From contig DDVI01000051.1 in assembly GCA_002345205.1 (NCBI GenBank), forward strand, positions 1-14,315: 14,315 nucleotides of DNA. The letters are read 5' to 3'. Shown here in pieces: positions 1 through 6,250 of the stretch; positions within the stretch are counted from its first letter, which is position 1, and the number at the start of each line of letters is the position of its first letter. Below the pieces are notes generated by a model. The model was not told the DNA's origin. It saw only the letters and a list, made by a program, of their open reading frames with translations, and ran no database searches. This DNA comes from Bdellovibrionaceae bacterium UBA2316. Its GTDB lineage: Bacteria > Bdellovibrionota > Bdellovibrionia > Bdellovibrionales > Bdellovibrionaceae. Made by a program: the position numbers and the translations under genes.

Positions 1-82
1 GAGGATAGGCGGTTTAAAGCCCGAATTGTCCAATCCCAACATCTAGTTTTCATGGGTTGTTGTTAAAATTGTGTAATTGGAA
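1..82. repeat. 82-bp direct repeat, copy 1 (window edge)
   Basis: Identical over 82 bases to positions 5834-5915, in the same orientation; the two copies diverge after the shared ...ATTGGAA. It begins at the first base of the window, so it may extend further left. It contains TGTCCAATCCCAACA (27-41), the same 15-mer that forms the left inverted end of the relic at 5860-6061. It lies on the 3' side of the IS91 transposase gene, where the oriIS end and the insertion target are expected. It is either flanking DNA with an old IS end or part of the element. Confidence 0.85.
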
Positions 83-1897
83 TGGGTCTTTGGCAATGAA
101 TTTCACCAATTTTTGAAACTTGCGACGTATCTTTGATTTACTGAGGGTATTTTTTTAGATTTTGAATGAGCGGATCCGTTGCAGATAAATTTCTTAGTCT
201 GCTGATTGATTAAAATTGTCGAAGTTCATATCGAAGTGCTGCTGGGCAAAGTCATCTTCGAAATGATGTTGTTGCTTTGGCGGGCCCCGTGCTGGATGCA
301 GTGGTGGTGGCTTCGTCGCCAGGCCCATATGCTCAAGTATTTTTCGAATCACTTTGGGATCTTCGATGGCTGCGATGATTTTCATGTTTCCACCGCATTT
401 GATGCAAGTCTCAACATCGATGTTGAAGACCCTTGCAAGCAGCCGGGCCCAAGGAATATTTTTCTTTTTTAGCTCTAGTTGCTTTGGATCGATGATGTCT
501 TGTTCCTGGCCTACGACCTTTAGCTCCGGTGGTTTTGGAACGATTTGTTTGCGGTGTTTGTAATGCGGGCCCAGCACGCCATGATAGCGTGTCAGATGAA
601 CTCTTGGCCGTGGAACCAGCGCCACAAGTCGCTCCATGAGTTCCATCGGCGTTAACTTCAGTGCTGTAGTTCCATCATCCCATGGTTTTTTGAATCGATA
701 AATCACGTTGCCATAATCATCCGTTGATAATCGTTCTTCGCTAACAGCCGGACGAGCAATGTATCTGCAAATCTTTTCTAAACGATCACGCTCGTGGGCT
801 TTTGTTGCGACTCCTGCATGCAGTGAAAACCCGGAGTTCTTCGCGACAAGTCCTTTTGTGACGGTGTGATCGTTATCGGTGACGGACTTGAGCACGATTG
901 CTTTTTTGCCTTTACTTTTGCCGGTGGCAAACCTGTAGGTCACTGATGTGGCTTGAAGCTTTGAGAGTGTGTCTTCATCTGGAATCGGTATTTGGAATCC
1001 ACCGTCGTTATCATCTTTGATAATGATTTTTTGCCGCTCAAGGTATTTGGTAATTTTTTGAATAATTTTTGTAAGCACTTCTTCGATCTCTTTAACTGTC
1101 GGTGGACTTGCTACCCAGAAGTCGATGGGTTCGTTTTTATTGCTCAGTTCATAGCAGCCATCCACAAACAGTTGATGGAAGTGAATGTTCAGGTTCAGGC
1201 TTCCGCCGAATCGTTGGATCAGTGTGACCGCTCCTGATTTGGCGTTCTTAGCCTCGAGGCCTGCTTTTTTACGGTAATACTGGCTTGTCACCAGATGTGA
1301 AATCTCAAGGGCTCTTGCCATGACTTTTGGACGGACTGCCAAGCATAGCCTGATCGGCACCGGGAATGTCAGCACCCACTGACGTATGTTTTTGTATGGC
1401 AGTACGTGATCGACTAAGTGCGCCGCTGTTTCTGCCATCCGCCGGGCTCCGCAGCTGGGACAGAATCCTCTTTTTTTGCAGCTAAACGCCACCAATATCT
1501 CGTGCTGGCATCTAGTACACTGGGCTCGCAAGAATCCGTGCGCCAGGATCCCGCAGCGCAAATACGCTTCGAACTCTTTGTTCACGAAGTCTGGTAATGG
1601 ATAGCCCAGGTCGTGTTCGACCTGTTGCTGGAACGACAGCCAGTTGCCTTGGATCAGCTTGTAGAGTGTGGTTTTCTCGGGTTCGTGGCGTTGGTAGTGA
1701 TAGGTTTTGGCATTGGGAATCGACATCGGCAAACTGCATGTCTGCAACTGCCGTGGCCATTTAGGATCGCTTTATTGACTTCAGCGGTGGTGCTGTGGTC
1801 CGGAACACCGCCTTAGCTGGATGATTCCGTCCAGTGCGATCAGGTAGGTGGAATGCGCCCCGCCGATTAGACAGCATAGCCCCATATTTTTTGAGTG
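83..1897 (-). mobile_element. IS91-family rolling-circle insertion sequence (limits approximate)
   Basis: The element is defined by a full-length IS91-type transposase gene on the minus strand. IS91 elements lack terminal inverted repeats and make no target duplication, so the ends cannot be read directly. The left limit is placed where the two 82-bp repeats diverge; the oriIS end should lie within about 83-193, which holds a TTTCA/TGAAA inverted repeat and the palindrome CGGATCCG. The right limit is placed where recognisable mgtE coding sequence begins. Between gene start and that point, GCGGTG (1784-1789) and CACCGC (1806-1811) could form a terIS hairpin. The family call is firm; the boundaries are inferred. 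Confidence 0.65.
194..1726 (-). CDS. IS91-family transposase (HUH rolling-circle type)
   Basis: Catalyses rolling-circle transposition by nicking one strand at the oriIS end. Residue numbers follow the slightly longer TTG-started form (1747). An N-terminal zinc-binding domain at about 65-105 has paired cysteines (CTRC, CPSC) and AHGFLRAQC. The metal-binding HUH motif is NIHFHQLF, with H189 and H191. CRYIARP (about 327-333) holds a candidate nucleophilic tyrosine, Y329. The family-typical RYHGVLGPH follows at 387-395, and a second Cys pair (CIKCGG, about 448) ends the conserved part. The full-length reading frame is intact, so the enzyme may be active. The ATG at 1726 gives 510 residues; neither start has a clear ribosome-binding site. 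GC content looks higher than in the operon at 3.4-5.8 kb. Confidence 0.93.
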   Translation of the reverse strand: MSIPNAKTYHYQRHEPEKTTLYKLIQGNWLSFQQQVEHDLGYPLPDFVNKEFEAYLRCGILAHGFLRAQCTRCQHEILVAFSCKKRGFCPSCGARRMAETAAHLVDHVLPYKNIRQWVLTFPVPIRLCLAVRPKVMARALEISHLVTSQYYRKKAGLEAKNAKSGAVTLIQRFGGSLNLNIHFHQLFVDGCYELSNKNEPIDFWVASPPTVKEIEEVLTKIIQKITKYLERQKIIIKDDNDGGFQIPIPDEDTLSKLQATSVTYRFATGKSKGKKAIVLKSVTDNDHTVTKGLVAKNSGFSLHAGVATKAHERDRLEKICRYIARPAVSEERLSTDDYGNVIYRFKKPWDDGTTALKLTPMELMERLVALVPRPRVHLTRYHGVLGPHYKHRKQIVPKPPELKVVGQEQDIIDPKQLELKKKNIPWARLLARVFNIDVETCIKCGGNMKIIAAIEDPKVIRKILEHMGLATKPPPLHPARGPPKQQHHFEDDFAQQHFDMNFDNFNQSAD

Positions 1898-2194
1898 GGC
1901 CGAGGTGGTAACTCGGGCTCCCAGGCAACGACTCTGATAATTCGCGCCATAGCACTGGGTGAAGTGCGCTTAAAAGACTGGTTCCGAGTTCTGAGACGTG
2001 AGCTTATTACTGGATTCTTATTGGGGGCTTTTTTGGGACTGATCGGAGCCCTTAGAATATTTGTCTGGCCAAATCGAGAACGTGATTATGGACCACATTA
2101 TACGAGCATCGCCATCACTGTAGCGATAAGTATCGTAGGCGTTGTTATGTGGGGTTCTATTTGCGGTTCGATGCTGCCATTCTTGATAACATGA
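1898..2194 (+). pseudogene. mgtE: MgtE magnesium transporter fragment (C-terminal membrane domain)
   Basis: About 98 codons match the membrane domain of MgtE, a Mg2+ channel/transporter. The signature GGNSGSQATTLIIRA is followed by LGEVRLKDWFRVLRRE and two hydrophobic helices (ELITGFLLGAFLGLIGAL and a second ending in GSMLPFLI). The cytoplasmic N and CBS domains and first helices are missing on the left, where the IS91 element lies, and the last helix is missing on the right, where the frame ends in TGA after LPFLIT. Both ends are therefore broken and no transporter can be made. The formal GTG start at 1895 is an accident of the junction. Confidence 0.88.
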
Positions 2195-2480
2195 GCTTGA
2201 AGTTCCATTTGAAAATAGTAATTAAAATATTAAAAATCACGAGTATCGCCAGTAACATGAAAAATACATTTAAAATAGGAATCCCGTTATTGAAATTGAA
2301 AATATTCATTCCTTTGCTTGATTTGACTATAATTGCTTTAAGCAAAGCAATTATAGCAGTAAAAAAGAATATAAATATAATCGCTACCAGAATTTGATTT
2401 TTCCCAAGAGAATTTTCTTTAGCAAAGCTATAAAAATTTCTATAAATTTTCTTAGGAGAATAAATTTTTTCTAATTTCAT
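2157..2480 (-). CDS. Small membrane protein of unknown function, probably 3'-truncated
   Basis: A 107-residue product with two hydrophobic stretches (about 28-52 and 68-92) and basic ends, so a small inner-membrane protein is likely. Its ATG overlaps the TGA of the upstream gene as ATGA, a sign of translational coupling. Its last dozen residues are encoded antisense to the mgtE fragment, so the original C-terminus was probably lost at the 2187-2205 junction and replaced by chance sequence. The family is not recognised. Very AT-rich. A perfect 13-bp inverted repeat lies inside it (2327-2356). Confidence 0.5.
   Translation of the reverse strand: MKLEKIYSPKKIYRNFYSFAKENSLGKNQILVAIIFIFFFTAIIALLKAIIVKSSKGMNIFNFNNGIPILNVFFMLLAILVIFNILITIFKWNFKLMLSRMAASNRK
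2327..2356. repeat. Perfect 13-bp inverted repeat, 4-base loop
   Basis: The left arm CTATAATTGCTTT (2327-2339) and right arm AAAGCAATTATAG (2344-2356) are exact complements around AAGC. No T-run follows on either strand, so it is not a standard terminator. It lies within the frame of the small membrane protein, in a hydrophobic segment. Confidence 0.7.
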
Positions 2481-2923
2481 TTATGGTAGATTTTTAAAAT
2501 TTCAGAGTAGCTATCTTCAACCGTTGAAATTTCTATTTTTCCGACTCGCCATTTGCCAGTATTTATATAAATCTTATTTTTTATTGATGGCCTTTGTGAC
2601 ACAAGGATATTTAAAAAATCTAACCATTCTTTTTCGTTATTACCATGCCAATATACGGAGTGCATTAACTTATTAGATACCGATTGTAAATGAATTTGAC
2701 CTAGGTTGGGAGAAAAAAGTACGATCCGCACAATATCAGACAAACTAAACTCTTTTTCTTTTGGAAAAAGGTCTACAATTTTATTTTGACGAATAGTGAA
2801 TTTTTGAAACCACATACCCGAAGCAAATACGATATAGAAGCCTATCAGAATGGGAATAAAAAGTCCTACGTATTCCATTTGGGACACTAAAAAGTCTAAT
2901 GGCGCAAAAACAATTTCTTTCAT
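2477..2923 (-). CDS. Membrane-anchored protein of unknown function
   Basis: A product of 148 residues from the ATG at 2923 (MKEIVFAPLDFL). One transmembrane helix near residues 19-39 (VGLFIPILIGFYIVFASGMWF) is followed by a soluble, mixed-charge domain ending in EILKIYHK. The open frame extends further upstream to 3151, but that extension is antisense to the conserved EAL coding sequence, so the inner ATG is preferred. No strong ribosome-binding site is visible, and the upstream junction with the EAL fragment may have removed the promoter or true N-terminus. It is coupled to the next gene by an ATGA overlap. No family recognised; a two-gene membrane module is all that can be said. Confidence 0.5.
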   Translation of the reverse strand: MKEIVFAPLDFLVSQMEYVGLFIPILIGFYIVFASGMWFQKFTIRQNKIVDLFPKEKEFSLSDIVRIVLFSPNLGQIHLQSVSNKLMHSVYWHGNNEKEWLDFLNILVSQRPSIKNKIYINTGKWRVGKIEISTVEDSYSEILKIYHK

Positions 2924-2949
2924 TTCGACTGAAAGTAGAATGGATTTGC

Positions 2950-3356
2950 CTAAAACATTCAAAGAAAAACTTGAAATGACTGAAAGAGTCATGATGGATG
3001 GCAATGTCGCCCTTGATACCCTTGTAAGATTTGATGAGCTTGGGTACAAGTTATCCATTGATGATTTCGGCACTGGTTTTTCAAGCTTACAGTACTTATT
3101 TCGTATGCCATTAGATAATATTAAAATTGATAGATCTTTCGTCAGAGACATGATGAAAGATGATAAAGCACTGGCTATTGTAAAATCTTTAATCTATCTA
3201 GCACAATCGCTTAAGATGCAAGTCATTGCCGAAGGCATAGAAAAAGAAGAAGAAAAACACCTTTTAAAAGCTCTAGGTGTTGATTTTGGCCAAGGATTTT
3301 TGTTTTCTAAAGCAATCCCTCTAGATGATCTTATCAAAAAAATAAGCACTAAATAA
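2950..3356 (+). pseudogene. EAL-domain cyclic-di-GMP phosphodiesterase, 3' fragment
   Basis: The sequence encodes only the C-terminal part of an EAL domain: LEMTERVMMD, the catalytic SIDDFGTGFSSLQYL, the lysine in IKIDRSFV, VIAEGIE and the end motif GQGFLFSKAI. The first part, with the EAL (ExL) motif and its metal-binding glutamate, is absent, as are any sensor or GGDEF domains. The recognisable match starts at about 2965-2970; further left the sequence belongs to the divergent membrane-protein gene. A hydrolase missing this half cannot bind its metals properly, so it is a remnant. It ends with TAA about 115 bases before the cytochrome operon. Confidence 0.85.
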
Positions 3357-3365
3357 ATTTCACAT

Positions 3366-3379
3366 ATGATCTTCATCAT
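3366..3379. promoter_or_regulatory. FNR/CRP-like operator upstream of the cytochrome operon
   Basis: ATGAT-CTTC-ATCAT is a perfect 5-bp inverted repeat with a 4-base spacer, the layout of FNR-type sites (consensus TTGAT-N4-ATCAA) with one mismatch per half. Its centre (3372.5) lies 41.5 bases before the start point predicted from the TATAAG box at 3402-3407, the classical class II activator position. Function is inferred. Confidence 0.45.
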
Positions 3380-3399
3380 GTCTATTTAAGGACTTATTC

Positions 3400-3418
3400 A
3401 GTATAAGATATTTATACT
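3400..3418 (+). promoter_or_regulatory. Predicted -10 region within a 19-bp palindrome
   Basis: TATAAG at 3402-3407 is a plausible -10 box with a start near 3414. It is embedded in AGTATAA-GATAT-TTATACT (7-bp arms), which could also be an operator. No good -35 box is seen, as expected for an activator-dependent promoter. The leader to the ATG would be about 58 bases. Confidence 0.35.
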
Positions 3419-3471
3419 AGGACATTTATTTGTCTAAATTTTAAACTAACCATCTTTTTTTGCGAGATTTT

Positions 3472-4683
3472 ATGATTCTTCGAGTATTGCTGCCCGTATT
3501 TTTTGTTTCATTATTAAGTCTTACAACACAAGCTCGTCCTGAGTACGCCGCCAAACACAATTATGTTAATTGCAATCTATGTCATATATCACCCTTTGGT
3601 GGTGGGGCTAGAAATGTAAATGGAAAACTTTATGGGAGTCATGAATATTCTATAAACCCCTTATCAAAACAAGATCTTGTTTCGTTTGATACACGTTTTG
3701 AAAGTTTTTATGCTAAGGGAGCCAAAACCACACGCGGACTTTATTTTATGACCGCAGACCCTACTTTAAACGTTCCCATAGCACAAAACGAAGAAGGCAG
3801 AGTCATTGACCGTTTTGTATTTAGCCTGGGTTTAGCACCCATGGAAGCAGCTAAGAACAAAGAACACGAAGCTTTTTTCTTACATGAATTCAATAAACCT
3901 GATGCTGAAAAATTTTTATCAAGCCTTCTGGTTGGCAGATTTCTTTTACCATTTGGTTTAATGACTGAAGAACACAGAACCTATACTAGATTACAAACAA
4001 AAACTTCAAATTTTGATTATGACATTGGCTTAGGATTAACTGGCGACCCTAAATTAAATCTACACTGGGATGCTGCCTTTACCGGTGGCGCACAAACCCA
4101 AGGTGGACAAACTCCAGTTATGGACGACAGCCCTTACGGAATTGTTTTAAACTTAAGATATCATCCCATGAAACATCCTGGCTTTTTTGGTTTAAGTGCC
4201 TACACGCAAAACTCACAGACCTACACCCGAGCTTTAGAGGCTTATTCCATCTACAACGTAGTTTCTTTTGAAAGCCTAGTAAATAGAACTATTAATTGGC
4301 AAATTGAGTTCACTTACGCTAATGGCTTCAGTAATCCAGATGTTAATTCCTATATGGGAAGATTTTTTATTCCTGCTACTGATACCGCTTGGATGGATAC
4401 CTTAAAAGATGCCAAGTCCTATGGCTTTTATAGTTTATTAAATTATGAATTAAACCCTAGATGGATTTTACAATACAAATACGATCAATTTATTCCAGAT
4501 AACCGTTTTATCGCCGATTCTTTTTCCAGAAATTCTGCCGGGGCCAAATATTTTTTAAACAGTAATATGGATTTAAATTTTAGATTAGAACAATCAAACT
4601 CTACAAGACCAGGACTGACAGAAGCGGCTATTTTGCCTACTGTTGTTAATACTGTTTTTGTTTTACTTCATGGTTGGTTATAG
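3472..4683 (+). CDS. Outer-membrane beta-barrel-like protein with a CxxCH haem motif
   Basis: A product of 403 residues from ATG 3472; the TTG at 3460 is less likely because the signal peptide (MILRVLLPVFFVSLLSLTTQA) starts at this ATG. The mature N-terminus carries CNLCH (residues 34-38), one covalent c-type haem site, followed by SPFGGGARNVNGKLYG. The remainder shows alternating, aromatic-rich strands with short turns (for example LVGRFLLPFGLM, YGIVLNLRYHPM, YGFYSLLNYELN, WILQYKYDQF), as in porin-like barrels. It is first in an operon with two further cytochromes. Likely role: an outer-membrane component of an electron-transfer path or a porin with a tethered haem. The C-terminus ends HGWL rather than the usual aromatic residue. 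Substrate unknown; barrel assignment by pattern only. Confidence 0.75.
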   Translation: MILRVLLPVFFVSLLSLTTQARPEYAAKHNYVNCNLCHISPFGGGARNVNGKLYGSHEYSINPLSKQDLVSFDTRFESFYAKGAKTTRGLYFMTADPTLNVPIAQNEEGRVIDRFVFSLGLAPMEAAKNKEHEAFFLHEFNKPDAEKFLSSLLVGRFLLPFGLMTEEHRTYTRLQTKTSNFDYDIGLGLTGDPKLNLHWDAAFTGGAQTQGGQTPVMDDSPYGIVLNLRYHPMKHPGFFGLSAYTQNSQTYTRALEAYSIYNVVSFESLVNRTINWQIEFTYANGFSNPDVNSYMGRFFIPATDTAWMDTLKDAKSYGFYSLLNYELNPRWILQYKYDQFIPDNRFIADSFSRNSAGAKYFLNSNMDLNFRLEQSNSTRPGLTEAAILPTVVNTVFVLLHGWL

Positions 4684-4691
4684 GAATTTTT

Positions 4692-5495
4692 ATGAATCAC
4701 AAAAATACTTTCTTTCTCTTAATTTTAATTGCTTTAATCTTTTCTGGCTGCCGCGGTGGAAAACACGCTCCGATGACTGATCCTAATGCATCTGATATAT
4801 TAGGCAGCCCCCAAGGAAACAACTCGCAAAAACAAGGTGCTTCTTATTCTGGACCAACCTATGTCAAAGACATCAAACCTATCTTCGAAAAAAATTGCGT
4901 TCCTTGTCATGCGCAAGGTTCAGCCTATGGTTCATGGCTTGATTACAAAATTGTCTATGCTAAAAGGGCTTTGATTAAAACCAGAGTTTTTGAAAAAAAA
5001 GATATGCCTGTTGGAAAAAACTTACCTGATTCATCCAGAGCTCTTATTGCAAAATGGATTGATAGTGGCGCCATTGAATACACCGAGGAAGTTTCCAGTA
5101 ACGAACCACCTAAAACAGAACCTCCTACCACCACAGAGCCTCCACTTGTTGATGAAGGCGGGCTAACGCCTCCTAATCCCTCAGCTCCAATTCTCGACTC
5201 ACCAAATCTAGATAGTGGATCACCAATAGAAATTGATTATGCAAAAATAACATATGTTGAGCATATCAAACCGCTCTTTGAAAAATACTGTACACTTTGC
5301 CACAATGAAAACTCGGGTCCAGCTATGCCAAACTGGTTACAATATGACATCGTTGTTTTGAAAAAAGAGGCTCTTCTTGATCGTCTATTTGTAAAGAAAG
5401 ATATGCCCATGCAGGGAATGCCATCCCCAACAGACAGCGAAAAAGAGCTAATTCATCAGTGGATCATGAAAGGATTAAAATATGAAATCAAATAA
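4692..5495 (+). CDS. Di-haem c-type cytochrome lipoprotein with duplicated domain
   Basis: A product of 267 residues from ATG 4692; the AGGA ribosome-binding site (4682-4685) overlaps the stop codon of the preceding gene. The signal peptide ends in the lipobox LIFSGC, with C20 lipidated. Two homologous domains follow: YVKDIKPIFEKNCVPCH (haem site 69-73) and YVEHIKPLFEKYCTLCH (200-204). Each is followed by a KKDMP motif, whose methionine is a candidate axial ligand, and a closing LI-x-x-WI helix. A Pro/Thr-rich linker (about 138-166) separates them. The fold resembles the planctomycete-type/DUF-like cytochromes with IKPIFEKxCxxCH. Probably anchored in a membrane leaflet and passing electrons between the periplasmic cytochrome and the barrel partner. 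Confidence 0.85.
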   Translation: MNHKNTFFLLILIALIFSGCRGGKHAPMTDPNASDILGSPQGNNSQKQGASYSGPTYVKDIKPIFEKNCVPCHAQGSAYGSWLDYKIVYAKRALIKTRVFEKKDMPVGKNLPDSSRALIAKWIDSGAIEYTEEVSSNEPPKTEPPTTTEPPLVDEGGLTPPNPSAPILDSPNLDSGSPIEIDYAKITYVEHIKPLFEKYCTLCHNENSGPAMPNWLQYDIVVLKKEALLDRLFVKKDMPMQGMPSPTDSEKELIHQWIMKGLKYEIK

Positions 5496-5793
5496 TACCA
5501 TTACTTCATTAATTATTTTTTTGTTAAGCACTCATTGTTTTGCGCAATCTTCAATTAACATGGAAGCTGTAAAAAATCTTGTCATCACCTGTACTGGGTG
5601 CCATGGAGCTGAAGGAATTAGTGCTAATCCTTTGTGGCCAAACCTTGCTGGACAGAAAAAAGATTATCTTAGTAAACAGATTTTAGCTTTTAAAACTAGC
5701 GAAAGAAAAGACCCGTTAATGAACCCTATAGCCGCTTCCATTGCTGAAAAAGATATTGAACTGATTGCTGAATATTACTCTAATCTAAAATAA
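5482..5793 (+). CDS. Small periplasmic class I cytochrome c (c553/c4-like)
   Basis: A product of 103 residues. The signal peptide ends near HCFA-QSS. The haem motif CTGCH is at 37-41, PNLAGQ at about 53-58 and the methionine axial-ligand region DPLMNPIAA at about 77-85 (M80), followed by the C-terminal helix KDIELIAEYYSNL. Length and motif order fit a mono-haem class I cytochrome of the c553/c4 half type. The start overlaps the end of the di-haem gene by 14 bases and has AAGGA just upstream, so the two are co-translated. Likely a mobile electron carrier for the operon. Confidence 0.9.
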   Translation: MKSNNTITSLIIFLLSTHCFAQSSINMEAVKNLVITCTGCHGAEGISANPLWPNLAGQKKDYLSKQILAFKTSERKDPLMNPIAASIAEKDIELIAEYYSNLK

Positions 5794-5803
5794 TTAGACC
5801 CTG

Positions 5804-5831
5804 AGCCAAAATTTACTAAATGGCTTTTTTT
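5804..5831 (+). terminator. Rho-independent terminator of the cytochrome operon
   Basis: AGCCA (5804-5808) pairs with TGGCT (5821-5825), with an inner TTT/AAA pairing, and a run of seven T follows. It lies 10 bases after the last cytochrome stop codon. Confidence 0.7.
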
Positions 5832-5833
5832 AA

Positions 5834-5915
5834 GAGGATAGGCGGTTTAAAGCCCGAATTGTCCAATCCCAACATCTAGTTTTCATGGGTTGTTGTTAAA
5901 ATTGTGTAATTGGAA
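5834..5915. repeat. 82-bp direct repeat, copy 2
   Basis: Exact copy of positions 1-82 in the same orientation. It starts two bases after the operon terminator and ends at ATTGGAA, where the following sequence (GATCTT) no longer matches copy 1 (TGGGTC). With copy 1 it brackets the IS91 element, the gene fragments and the cytochrome operon. Confidence 0.9.
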
Positions 5916-6061
5916 GATCTTATTAAATTTTGGGTGATCAGATGTGGTTATAGTTTAGGCACTTAGCCGGTCCAAATTGGTGGGATTTACACCCCTCTAA
6001 ACCGGTCCGCTTTCGTGGGATTTGCCTGCGTCATGGCGGTCCGAACTGCTGGGATTGGACA
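5860..6061. mobile_element. 202-bp relic with IS21-like ends
   Basis: TGTCCAATCCCAACA (5860-5874) and TGCTGGGATTGGACA (6047-6061) are inverted copies with one mismatch, beginning with TGT and ending with ACA. Inside the right end are three units about 35 bp apart that start CCGGTCC/GCGGTCC (5967, 6002, 6036) and carry GTGGGATTT or CTGGGATTG. Inverted ends plus multiple subterminal repeats are typical of IS21-family elements, but no istA or istB coding sequence remains. No target-site duplication is seen at the flanks. It may be an internally deleted copy or a MITE-like element. Confidence 0.5.
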
Positions 6062-6250
6062 CTATGCATAAAGCAGCCCGATAAAGTCAGTTGAAGTAGA
6101 AGAAAAGTTAAAATCCATAAACATTTCATACTACTACGTCTCGGTGCATGACCTTGTGGGCTTGAGAGAAAAAACTAAAGAGATTCGATTTTTGACGAAA
6201 TAGTCGACAGTTTCTAAAAATGAGACGATCTCAGAATTAGAACTTATTTT
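6062..6250. other. Intergenic stretch, little recognisable
   Basis: Apart from the weak minus-strand terminator at 6216-6233, no gene, RNA or repeat could be supported between the relic and the chemoreceptor gene. Confidence 0.5.
6216..6233 (-). terminator. Weak terminator after the chemoreceptor gene
   Basis: On the minus strand TGAGA-TCG-TCTCA is followed by TTTTT, 18 bases after the stop codon. The stem is only five pairs. Confidence 0.35.

Noticed and set aside
206..563. Plus-strand open frames of 69-88 codons
   Set aside because: They are antisense to the well-conserved C-terminal part of the IS91 transposase and have no recognisable domain.
2327..2356. Rho-independent terminator
   Set aside because: The hairpin is perfect but has no T-run on either strand and lies inside a coding frame.
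2924..3151. N-terminal extension of the minus-strand membrane protein
   Set aside because: It is antisense to the conserved EAL coding sequence; the natural start is the ATG at 2923.
5967..6061. CRISPR-like repeats
   Set aside because: The units are degenerate, abutting and end in an inverted terminal sequence, better explained as insertion-sequence termini.
5852..6069. Target-site duplication flanking the 202-bp relic
   Set aside because: The 8 bases on each side (GCCCGAAT-like left, CTATGCAT right) do not match.
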